This document shows, in pieces, positions 1 to 7,599 of a stretch of DNA of 22,982 bases. The translations under genes and the position numbers were made by a program. This DNA is from Sulfidibacterium sp964473895. Lineage in GTDB: Bacteria > Bacteroidota > Bacteroidia > Bacteroidales > F082. The notes below the pieces were generated by a model that was not told where the DNA came from, ran no database searches, and worked only from the letters and a program-made list of their open reading frames with translations. The DNA is taken from NCBI GenBank assembly GCA_964473895.1, contig CAYYRE010000031.1:1-22982 (forward strand), in the 5' to 3' direction. Every line of letters starts with the position of its first letter. Within the stretch, counting starts at the first letter, position 1.

Positions 1-12
1 AAGAACTTGACC

Positions 13-94
13 AATCAGCAAATAAATATCTTTTTTATACACCTACCCCTACACCCCTTCCAAAAGGGGAATATTAGGTATTTATTTGCTGATT
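13..94. repeat. Long inverted repeat enclosing a REP-like hairpin
   Basis: A perfect 16-bp inverted repeat, aatcagcaaataaata at 13-28 and its complement at 79-94, encloses a C-rich then G-rich core. The core holds a smaller hairpin, CCCCTT...AAGGGG, around 53-70. It lies 50 bp past the gltB stop codon, so it may act as a transcription terminator or 3' RNA stabiliser for gltB. There is no clean T-run on the gltB strand. The core resembles the element at 20230-20262 in reverse orientation. Confidence 0.6.
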
Positions 95-144
95 GATAAT
101 ACATTAAAAACAATATTCTTAGGCGAACTTTAAACAACTTCATT

Positions 145-3100
145 TTATTCATGCCGTGAGGGATTGTCTTCGGTCTGTTTCAGTTTTTCGACCAGCCGGC
201 GCAATTTTTCCTCTTCCTGGATTTTCCGGTACTCAAAAGAGACCACTTTCACAAATTGGGGCAGGTATTTTTCCCAATGGGTCAGTATTTTGGCTGCGAG
301 GGGGCTTTGGGTGTAAAGCAAGTGGCGGCTGATCATTCCCTGCAGTTCGTTGATATCTTCTTTGTTGTCCACTTTCAGCAGGTCCACCAGTCCTTTGTTG
401 CAATAGTAGGCAAAGTCGTGCTGTTGGTCCAAAACATAGGCGACACCACCGCTCATTCCGGCGGCGAAGTTCCGGCCGGTTTTTCCGAGTACTACCACCC
501 GTCCTCCGGTCATGTATTCGCAGCAATGGTCGCCGGTGCCCTCCACCACCGCTTTGACACCGGAATTTCTCACACAAAACCTTTCTCCGGCAATGCCCTG
601 GATATAGGCTTCGCCGCCGGTAGCCCCGTAAAACGTGGAATTGCCGATAATGATATTTTTTTCCGGTTGAAAAACAGTGCCTTTTGGGGGGACTACAATG
701 ATTTTACCTCCGGAAAGTCCTTTCCCGATGGTATCGTTGGCATCGCCTTCAAGGCGAAAGGTAACCCCCGGGCTTAAAAAAGCACCGAAACTTTGCCCTG
801 CCGTTCCCGAGAAGGTGGCGTGTATGGTGTCTTCGGGCAACCCTTTTTCCCCGTATTTTTTTGCAATAGCACCTGACAGCATACCGCCCACCGCCCGGTC
901 TGTATTTTTTATGTGCCGGAACAACCATACTTTTTCTTTTCCTTTCAAGGCTTTCTCGGCGGCTTCCATCAGTTGGCGGTCCATGTGGTTTTTCCGAATG
1001 TCGGAAGCCGGAGGTTCCGGAAGCTTTGTTCCGGACAATTCATCCGGGTCAGGTTTGTATAGCAAAGAAGAAAAATCCAGCTTTTCCAGCTTGCCGCTGC
1101 ACTTTTCAGGATCGGTTTCCAGTAAATCGGTACGTCCGATAATCTCGTCAAAGTGTCTGAAACCCATTTCAGCCAGTTTTTCCCGGATCTCTTCGGCCAG
1201 AAAGCGGAAAAACCGTTCTACGTACACGGCTTTCCCCGAAAAATGTTTCCGTAAATTTTCGTCCTGGGTGGCAATTCCCATGGGACAGGTATTCAAATGG
1301 CATTTTCGCATCATGACGCATCCCAGCACAATGAGTGCCGAGGTGGCAAAACCGAATTCTTCGGCACCGAGCAGGGCCAATTTTATGACATCCGAAGCGT
1401 TTTTCAGTTGTCCGTCCACTTGAATTTTCACCCGGTGGCGCAAGTGGTTCATGAGCAAGGTTTGTTGTGTTTCGGCCATTCCCATTTCCACAGGCAGTCC
1501 GGCATAACGGATGGAGCTGATGGGACTGGCTCCTGTACCTCCTTCCCCGCCAGAGATGATGATGAGATCGGCACGGGCTTTGGCTACGCCGGCTGCAATG
1601 GTTCCCACACCGTTTTCCGATACCAGTTTCACCGATATTTTGGCTTCCGGGTTGACCACCCGTAAATCGTAAATAAGTTGTGCCAGGTCTTCAATGGAAT
1701 AGATGTCGTGATGCGGTGGCGGTGAAATCAGTGTGATACCCGGGGTCGAATGGCGTGTCTCTGCAATAATCTTGTTGACTTTATATCCCGGCAGCTGTCC
1801 TCCTTCGCCGGGTTTGGCCCCTTGCGCAATTTTAATTTGTATCTCGTCGGCATGGACCAGATAATGGGCATTAACGCCGAACCGTCCGGAAGCCACCTGC
1901 TTGACGGCACTCTGACGCAAGGTGTTGAAGCGGGAGGGGTCTTCGCCTCCTTCGCCGGTGTTGCTGCGCCCCCCGATGCTGTTCATGGCCATGGCAATGG
2001 CTTCGTGGGCCTCTTTGCTGATGGAACCGTACGACATGGCTCCGGTAACAAACCGTTTCATGATCTTTTCGGCCGGTTCTACCTGTTCCAGCGGAATGGG
2101 ATGCTTTTGTATCTTCCAGCAGCCGCGGATAAAAGCAGGTTGTTGCGTGTATGCTTCCACTTTGTGGCTGTATGCTTTGTATTTTTCATAATCGTTTTGG
2201 CGCGTGGCCCATTGCAACAAAGCAATGGTTTCCGGATTCCATGCATGCCCTTCTCCATCTTTCCGCCAGGCATATTTTCCTGTGTTATTGAAATAGAAAA
2301 ATGGTTTTTGCTGTTTTTGTTCAAATGCCCTTTGGTGAAACTGCCGGTATGTTTCGTAAATCTCTTTGAGACCTATTCCCCCAATGGGTGAGGATGTTCC
2401 GGTAAAATAATTGTCAACCAAAGCTTTGCTTATACCAAGCGCTTCAAAAATCTGGGCGCCATGATAACTGCGGATGGTGGATATGCCCATCTTTGAAAAA
2501 ATCTTTAATAATCCTTTGTTGATGGCTTTGATATAATTTTTGCGTGCCTCGCCATAGGCAAGGGGAAGTTTTCCGGTTTGCACCAAATGGTCAATGGCGG
2601 CAAAAGCCAGGTAGGGGTTTACCACACTCGCCCCGTAGCCGAGCAACAGGGCAAAATGATTTACTTCACAGGGCTCTCCCGTTTCGACGATAATGCCCAC
2701 CTGCATTCTTTTTTTCTTTCGGATAAGGTGGTGATGAACCGCAGCCACAGCAAGTAATGAAGGGAAAGGCGCTTGTTGAGGACTGACATTGCGGTCGGAC
2801 AGGATGATAAAATTCTTTTTGTTGTCCACCGCTTTTTCGGCTTCTTCCAACATGCGGCCGAAAGCCTCCCGGAATCCATTTTCTCCTTTGTCAACCGGAA
2901 AAAGCATGGAAATGGTGGTATGGCTGAAAAGCTCATCTTTCAGGTCTTTTATTTTTCCTAAATCGGTGTTTGTGATGATGGGACTGGTAAATTTTATGAG
3001 GCGGCAATGGTCGGGGCTTTCGGAAAGGATGTTGGAATTTACCGATCCGATGTAGTTGGTGAGCGACATAACCAGTCCTTCGCGTATGGGGTCGATGGGC

Positions 3101-4671
3101 GGATTGGTTACCTGGGCAAAAATTTGTTTAAAATAATTGAAAAAACGCTGGGGCTTTTTCGAGAAAATGGCTGCCGGGGTATCATTCCCCATGGAACTGA
3201 TGGGCTCTACCCCGTTTTCGGCCATGGAACGAATGATCCATTCCATTTCCTCTTTGTTGTATGAAAATAATTGCGACAACAGCGGAAATTGTTCGATGTG
3301 CGAAGGAACCCGTTGTTTTACTTTGATGTCTTCCATCATCAGGCGGTTTTCCCTGAGCCATGCTGCATAGGGATGCCGATGGCTGAGCCGGTCTTTGACT
3401 TCCTCATCGGGAATAATGATGCCGAAGCGGGTGTCGGCCAGCAGGATTTTTCCCGGCTTTAACCGGCCTTTTTCAACAATTTCTTCCGGGGCAAATGACT
3501 GGACGCCCGTTTCGGAAGCCATTACCATCAGGTCGTTCCGGGTAAGAATATAGCGCGAAGGGCGCAAACCATTGCGGTCGAGGGTGCCCCCAATGTAGCG
3601 TCCGTCGGAAAAGACCATGGCGGCCGGTCCGTCCCACGGCTCCATGATGGTGGAATGGTATTCGTAAAAAGCTTTCAGACTCTCGGGAATGGGATTCTTT
3701 TTATTGAACGATTCGGGGACCATCATACAAAGGGCATGTTCCAGACTGCGTCCTGTCATGTGCAGAAATTCCAGCACATTATCAAAAGAGGCCGAATCGG
3801 ATTTCTCTTCTTCTAAAATGGGCAGTATTTTTTCCAATTCATCCCCAAAAATTTCCGATTTAAGCAATCCTTCGCGTGCCTGTGTCCAAAGCCGGTTGCC
3901 TTTGATGGTATTGATTTCACCGTTATGGGCAATGAGCCGGAAAGGCTGTGCCAGCGCCCAGGTGGGAAACGTGTTGGTGCTGAAGCGCGAATGAATCAAA
4001 GCAATGGCCGATTGGAACAGGGGATGCTGTAAATCGGGAAAATAACGGCGAAGCTGCTCCGGCGTAAACATACCTTTGTAAACCATGGTTTTGGAAGAAA
4101 GACTCACCATGTAAAACGCTTCTTTCCCTGCCAAGGCAGAACGGCGGACTTTTTTTTCGGTGACTTTGCGGATTATGTAGAGCCGGCGCTCCAAAACATC
4201 CTGTTCCAAATGCTCGCCACGAATAAATACCTGTTTGATCATGGGTTCGGTACTCCTGGCCATCTCACCCAGTACTTCCGAACGGATGAGAACATCCCGC
4301 AAGGCGATAAGTTCCAGTCCCTCCTCCGATACCGTTTCTTTCAACAGGGCTGTCAGGGCTTCAGCCTTTTTTTTCTCCCGTGGTAAAAAAAGCAATCCTG
4401 TGCCGTAAGTACCGGCTTCCGTTACGGGTATTTGTAAAACTTCGCGGATATAACGATGGGGAATCTGTACCAGCATACCTGCACCATCGCCACTGGCATT
4501 GTCAGCCCCTTTGGCACCGCGATGGTCTAAGTTGCGCAAAACTTCCAATCCCCTTTCCACTATGTCGTGCGATGCTTTTCCTTTGATATGGGCTACAAAT
4601 CCGATACCGCAGTTTTCGTGTTCGTTGCCGGCGTTGTACAGACCGGCCTGTCGGGGGAATCCTCTCTCCAT
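145..4671 (-). CDS. gltB: Glutamate synthase, large (alpha) subunit
   Basis: Makes glutamate from glutamine and 2-oxoglutarate: the N-terminal domain frees ammonia from glutamine, which is channelled to the FMN site. I chose ATG at 4671 (1508 aa); a TTG at 4728 would add 19 residues. From that ATG, a 20-residue propeptide precedes Cys21 (in HENCGIGF), the expected N-terminal nucleophile after processing. The class II amidotransferase domain runs to about residue 420, followed by the central domain. The FMN-binding synthase domain spans about 860-1160 (motifs GEGGEDPSR and SGGEGGTGASP). Cys1118, Cys1124 and Cys1129 match the CX5CX4C 3Fe-4S ligands. The GXGXG beta-helix domain fills about 1290-1430. 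Length is typical of bacterial GltB. The small subunit gene gltD, usually adjacent, is not visible within the 144 bp downstream. Divergent from serB, with its own promoter. Confidence 0.97.
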   Translation of the reverse strand: MERGFPRQAGLYNAGNEHENCGIGFVAHIKGKASHDIVERGLEVLRNLDHRGAKGADNASGDGAGMLVQIPHRYIREVLQIPVTEAGTYGTGLLFLPREKKKAEALTALLKETVSEEGLELIALRDVLIRSEVLGEMARSTEPMIKQVFIRGEHLEQDVLERRLYIIRKVTEKKVRRSALAGKEAFYMVSLSSKTMVYKGMFTPEQLRRYFPDLQHPLFQSAIALIHSRFSTNTFPTWALAQPFRLIAHNGEINTIKGNRLWTQAREGLLKSEIFGDELEKILPILEEEKSDSASFDNVLEFLHMTGRSLEHALCMMVPESFNKKNPIPESLKAFYEYHSTIMEPWDGPAAMVFSDGRYIGGTLDRNGLRPSRYILTRNDLMVMASETGVQSFAPEEIVEKGRLKPGKILLADTRFGIIIPDEEVKDRLSHRHPYAAWLRENRLMMEDIKVKQRVPSHIEQFPLLSQLFSYNKEEMEWIIRSMAENGVEPISSMGNDTPAAIFSKKPQRFFNYFKQIFAQVTNPPIDPIREGLVMSLTNYIGSVNSNILSESPDHCRLIKFTSPIITNTDLGKIKDLKDELFSHTTISMLFPVDKGENGFREAFGRMLEEAEKAVDNKKNFIILSDRNVSPQQAPFPSLLAVAAVHHHLIRKKKRMQVGIIVETGEPCEVNHFALLLGYGASVVNPYLAFAAIDHLVQTGKLPLAYGEARKNYIKAINKGLLKIFSKMGISTIRSYHGAQIFEALGISKALVDNYFTGTSSPIGGIGLKEIYETYRQFHQRAFEQKQQKPFFYFNNTGKYAWRKDGEGHAWNPETIALLQWATRQNDYEKYKAYSHKVEAYTQQPAFIRGCWKIQKHPIPLEQVEPAEKIMKRFVTGAMSYGSISKEAHEAIAMAMNSIGGRSNTGEGGEDPSRFNTLRQSAVKQVASGRFGVNAHYLVHADEIQIKIAQGAKPGEGGQLPGYKVNKIIAETRHSTPGITLISPPPHHDIYSIEDLAQLIYDLRVVNPEAKISVKLVSENGVGTIAAGVAKARADLIIISGGEGGTGASPISSIRYAGLPVEMGMAETQQTLLMNHLRHRVKIQVDGQLKNASDVIKLALLGAEEFGFATSALIVLGCVMMRKCHLNTCPMGIATQDENLRKHFSGKAVYVERFFRFLAEEIREKLAEMGFRHFDEIIGRTDLLETDPEKCSGKLEKLDFSSLLYKPDPDELSGTKLPEPPASDIRKNHMDRQLMEAAEKALKGKEKVWLFRHIKNTDRAVGGMLSGAIAKKYGEKGLPEDTIHATFSGTAGQSFGAFLSPGVTFRLEGDANDTIGKGLSGGKIIVVPPKGTVFQPEKNIIIGNSTFYGATGGEAYIQGIAGERFCVRNSGVKAVVEGTGDHCCEYMTGGRVVVLGKTGRNFAAGMSGGVAYVLDQQHDFAYYCNKGLVDLLKVDNKEDINELQGMISRHLLYTQSPLAAKILTHWEKYLPQFVKVVSFEYRKIQEEEKLRRLVEKLKQTEDNPSRHE

Positions 4672-4803
4672 GGTCTCTTTTTTTAAAATGGTATTATCCT
4701 TTTTCCCGCCATCTTCGGGGAAAAGCAATCATGAACCGGAGCAAGCCCCGAAAGGTTCCGGAACGGTTCCGTTGCCTGTGGAGAGATAAGCTGAAAATCA
4801 TTT

Positions 4804-4835
4804 CAAAGATAAACAAGCCCGTGTCTGTGTACAAA
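4804..4835 (-). promoter_or_regulatory. Bacteroidota-type promoter of gltB
   Basis: Read on the minus strand, TTTG is followed after 20 bp by TATCTTTG, matching the -33 and -7 (TAnnTTTG) consensus of the Bacteroidota primary sigma factor. Transcription would start near 4797, giving a leader of about 125 nt before the chosen ATG at 4671. The leader contains the palindromes at 4755-4771. Confidence 0.6.
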
Positions 4836-5101
4836 TAATCAACCACCCATCATTTTTAATGACAGCGGATACGTCAGCCCCTGTTTTTGGTTTAACGGGT
4901 TTGAAAACAGAAATTTAAGATGGTGTATTTCGTTATTTGGTTTTTTTGTTTGAAAGAGGGGATAACCGGACAAAATTTTAGCAAAAAAATGTTGCTGCAA
5001 ACGATTTACATAAGAAAACCCATGACATTTTTGGGATTTTCAACGGGAAAAGTTGGTTTTTCTTTATTTGACAATGATTTTCCATAAAAAAAGCAAAAAT
5101 A

Positions 5102-5133
5102 TTGCGGATACATTTCATGAAATCATACTTTTG
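5102..5133 (+). promoter_or_regulatory. Bacteroidota-type promoter of serB
   Basis: TTG (5102-5104), 21 bp, then TACTTTTG (5126-5133) fits the -33/-7 consensus. The predicted start is about 15-20 nt before the ATG at 5156. A perfect 12-bp palindrome, ATTTCATGAAAT (5112-5123), sits in the spacer, where a bound regulator would block RNA polymerase. Confidence 0.55.
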
Positions 5134-5155
5134 TTTTTTTTAACGCGACAGTATT

Positions 5156-6388
5156 ATGGCCAGTCAAAACAACGAAATCATTCTGTTGAACATTTCGGGT
5201 AAGGACAAGCCCGGATTAACGGCTTCCCTCATGGAAGTTTTATCGCAATATCATGTGAATATCCTGGACATGGGACAATCGGTGATTCATCAGGACCTCG
5301 GGTTAGGTATTTTGTTTGAAGTTCCCAAAGAGTCCAAATCATCCAGTATTTTAAAAGATTTGCTTTTCAAAGCCTATGAACAGGGAACGCACATTTCGTT
5401 TACGCCCATTCCGTTGGATCAGTATGAAGAATGGGTGAGCAACCAGGGAAAAGAACGGTATCTGATTACGGTGTTGGCTCCGCGGCTGACGGCTACGCAA
5501 ATTGCGGAAGTAGCCCGTGTGATTGCCGATCAAAAACTGAATATTGATACCATTTCAAGGCTTTCGGGACGAAAATCACTGCGGAAAAAAGATAAGATAA
5601 CCAAGGCGGTGGTCGAATTTTCGGTACGCGGAACACCGGTGGATGTGGAAGCCATGAAACAGTCGCTGCTGAACATTGCCTCAAACAGTGATTTGGATAT
5701 TGCATTTCAGGAAGACAATGTTTTTCGTCGTACCCGGCGTTTGATTTGTTTTGATATGGATTCAACATTGATTCAAACCGAGGTGATTGATGAACTGGCC
5801 GAGCGGGCTGGCGTGGGGGAACAGGTCAAAGAAATCACTGCCCGTGCCATGCGGGGGGAAATCGACTTTAAAGAGAGCTTTCGCGAACGGGTGGCCCTGT
5901 TGAAAGGACTCGATGAAAAAGTGCTGAAAGATATTGCCGAAAACCTCCCCATTACCGAAGGGGCCGAACGCCTGTTGCGTACCCTGAAACAATATGGTTA
6001 CCGGACAGCCATTCTTTCGGGTGGTTTCACCTATTTCGGTCATTACCTGAAAAACAAGCTCGGCATCGATTATGTTTTTGCCAATGAGCTGGAAATCAAA
6101 AACGGAAAACTCACCGGCCGGCATTTGAACCAGATAGTGGATGGTAAACGCAAAGCCGAATTACTTGAACTGCTTGCTTTTAAAGAAGATATCCATTTGG
6201 AACAGGTGATTGCCGTAGGCGATGGAGCCAACGATTTGCCCATGCTTAAAAAAGCGGGAATGGGCATTGCATTTCATGCCAAACCCACGGTAAAAGCTTC
6301 GGCACAACACGCCATTTCGGTGAACGGACTGGATACCATTTTGTATCTGCTCGGCTTTCGTGACCGGGAAATCAATATTCCTGATTAA
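5156..6388 (+). CDS. serB: Phosphoserine phosphatase with N-terminal ACT domains
   Basis: Hydrolyses O-phospho-L-serine to serine, the last step of serine biosynthesis, in the cytoplasm. At 410 aa it is longer than the minimal enzyme because two ACT-like regulatory regions (about 8-80 and 100-180) precede the HAD phosphatase domain. This layout is known in mycobacterial and other bacterial SerB2-type proteins, where ACT domains can bind amino acids, so feedback control by serine is plausible but inferred. HAD motifs are intact: nucleophile D200 and acid/base D202 in DMDST, S288 in motif II, the lysine pair K331/K333 in motif III, and GDGANDLPML at 355-364 in motif IV. The ATG at 5156 lies just downstream of a good promoter. 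The stop codon overlaps the cfa stop on the other strand. No other serine-pathway gene is nearby. Confidence 0.95.
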   Translation: MASQNNEIILLNISGKDKPGLTASLMEVLSQYHVNILDMGQSVIHQDLGLGILFEVPKESKSSSILKDLLFKAYEQGTHISFTPIPLDQYEEWVSNQGKERYLITVLAPRLTATQIAEVARVIADQKLNIDTISRLSGRKSLRKKDKITKAVVEFSVRGTPVDVEAMKQSLLNIASNSDLDIAFQEDNVFRRTRRLICFDMDSTLIQTEVIDELAERAGVGEQVKEITARAMRGEIDFKESFRERVALLKGLDEKVLKDIAENLPITEGAERLLRTLKQYGYRTAILSGGFTYFGHYLKNKLGIDYVFANELEIKNGKLTGRHLNQIVDGKRKAELLELLAFKEDIHLEQVIAVGDGANDLPMLKKAGMGIAFHAKPTVKASAQHAISVNGLDTILYLLGFRDREINIPD

Positions 6389-7494
6389 TAACGGGCTACC
6401 GGTAACGGTCGCCCCGGCTTGGTGAGCATAATTTGCCAAAGCTGGTTGAACCGCGACCGGAAGCCACCGGCACTGCTCAACAAAAAATAACGCCACATCC
6501 GGTAAAACCGTTCTCCGTAGGTCTTTTCCAACTGCGGCCAGGCTTTTTCGAAGTTGGCATACCAGGCCATAAGGGTTTTGTCGTAATCGGGACCGAAATT
6601 GTGCAGGTCTTCCATCACAAACAATCCTTCGGCGGCTTTGGCAATTTGTGCTACCGAAGGAATCATGCCGTTGGGAAAAATGTATTTGTCCGTCCACTCG
6701 TTTACGTAAGTAACGCTCACGTTGTTGCCTATGGTGTGCAGCAACGAAATACCATCGTCTTTCAGACAACGGTGGACCACCTCCATGTAAGTACGGTAAT
6801 TTTTATACCCTACATGTTCGAAAAATCCAATGGAAAGGACGGCATCAAAAGTTCCTTTTACGTCACGGTAATCCTGAAAACGCAGTTCCACGGGCAACCC
6901 TTTGCACAAAACCTTTCCCAGTTCGATTTGGTTTTTTGAGATGCTGACGCCCAACACTTGTACCCCGTATTTTTCGGCGGCATATTTGGCAAAACTACCC
7001 CAGCCGCATCCGATATCCAGTACTTTCATGCCGGGTTTCAGTTCCAGTTTTTTACAAATGATATCGAGTTTGGCCTCCTGGGCTTCATCAAGGGTACGGG
7101 CATTTTTCCAGTAACCGCTGGAATAAACCATTCTTTTGTCCAGCATGAGCCGGAAAAGGTCGTTCCCAAGGTCGTAATGTTCACGGCCTACCTGTTTGGC
7201 CCTCGTTTTGTTTTGCCGGTTAAAAGCTTTTGTGGATAAAATAAAAAGCATGGTTTTCAGGCTGCGTTTCACCTTTTGATCCAAATGAGCCCGCAATAGC
7301 TTGTTGAAGAACTCATCGAGGGCTTCCACATCCCACCATCCATCCATGTACGATTCGCCGAGACCCAGTTCCGTTTGGGTTAACCAGCGTTCAAAGACCC
7401 GTTCATCATGTACCTGAACATCCCATGGGCGGTTACCGTTGAGCATGATGCCGGCTTCTTCCATAAGCGATCGGATCACCTCTTTTGCTTTCAT
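6385..7494 (-). CDS. cfa: Cyclopropane-fatty-acyl-phospholipid synthase
   Basis: Transfers a methylene group from S-adenosylmethionine across the double bond of unsaturated acyl chains in membrane phospholipids, a modification linked to stress and stationary phase in other bacteria. The 369-aa length is close to the family norm. The family block GESYMDGWWD (46-55) and HYDLGNDLF (106-114) precede the methyltransferase fold. The SAM-binding motif LDIGCGWGSF is at 159-168. E226 and H227 lie in SIGFFEHVGY, and YIFPNGMIPS (271-280) is a conserved CFA-synthase signature. The gene has its own promoter just upstream. It is convergent with serB, sharing a TTAA tetranucleotide that encodes both stop codons. 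YgfK lies upstream on the same strand, but the intervening promoter suggests separate transcription. A related SAM-dependent C-methyltransferase acting on lipids is a less likely alternative. Confidence 0.93.
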   Translation of the reverse strand: MKAKEVIRSLMEEAGIMLNGNRPWDVQVHDERVFERWLTQTELGLGESYMDGWWDVEALDEFFNKLLRAHLDQKVKRSLKTMLFILSTKAFNRQNKTRAKQVGREHYDLGNDLFRLMLDKRMVYSSGYWKNARTLDEAQEAKLDIICKKLELKPGMKVLDIGCGWGSFAKYAAEKYGVQVLGVSISKNQIELGKVLCKGLPVELRFQDYRDVKGTFDAVLSIGFFEHVGYKNYRTYMEVVHRCLKDDGISLLHTIGNNVSVTYVNEWTDKYIFPNGMIPSVAQIAKAAEGLFVMEDLHNFGPDYDKTLMAWYANFEKAWPQLEKTYGERFYRMWRYFLLSSAGGFRSRFNQLWQIMLTKPGRPLPVARY

Positions 7495-7518
7495 TTTCTT
7501 GTTTTTATCGTTGTTTCA

Positions 7519-7549
7519 CAAAAATACAAAAGCCTGTAGAGGATATCAA
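7519..7549 (-). promoter_or_regulatory. Bacteroidota-type promoter of cfa
   Basis: On the minus strand TTG, 20 bp, TATTTTTG matches the -33/-7 consensus. Initiation near 7512 would give a short leader of about 18 nt before the ATG at 7494. It sits in the 105-bp gap after ygfK, so cfa can be transcribed independently of ygfK. Confidence 0.55.
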
Positions 7550-7599
7550 GTAAATACCGTATAAAATTTAGCCACTCCTCCGCGGTTTTGTTTTGCAGC

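Larger units (their letters stand above)
4729..5155. other. Divergent gltB/serB intergenic region
   Basis: No gene is seen here. The region holds a minus-strand promoter for gltB and a plus-strand promoter for serB, listed separately. It also has overlapping palindromes GTTCCGGAAC (4755-4764) and CGGAAC-G-GTTCCG (4759-4771) in the gltB leader, and a 7-bp inverted repeat CTGTTTT/AAAACAG (4881-4887 and 4904-4910) upstream of both promoters. The rest is A+T-rich without evident structure. Confidence 0.6.

Noticed and set aside
256..1423. Plus-strand open frames of 173 and 248 codons opposite gltB
   Set aside because: They lie wholly antisense to well-conserved gltB coding sequence and show no recognisable domain.
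1750..2391. Plus-strand open frame of 213 codons opposite gltB
   Set aside because: Antisense shadow of the gltB synthase domain; its composition follows gltB codon positions.
6161..6769. Minus-strand open frame of 202 codons across the serB-cfa junction
   Set aside because: It overlaps both conserved genes in other frames and has no recognisable motif.
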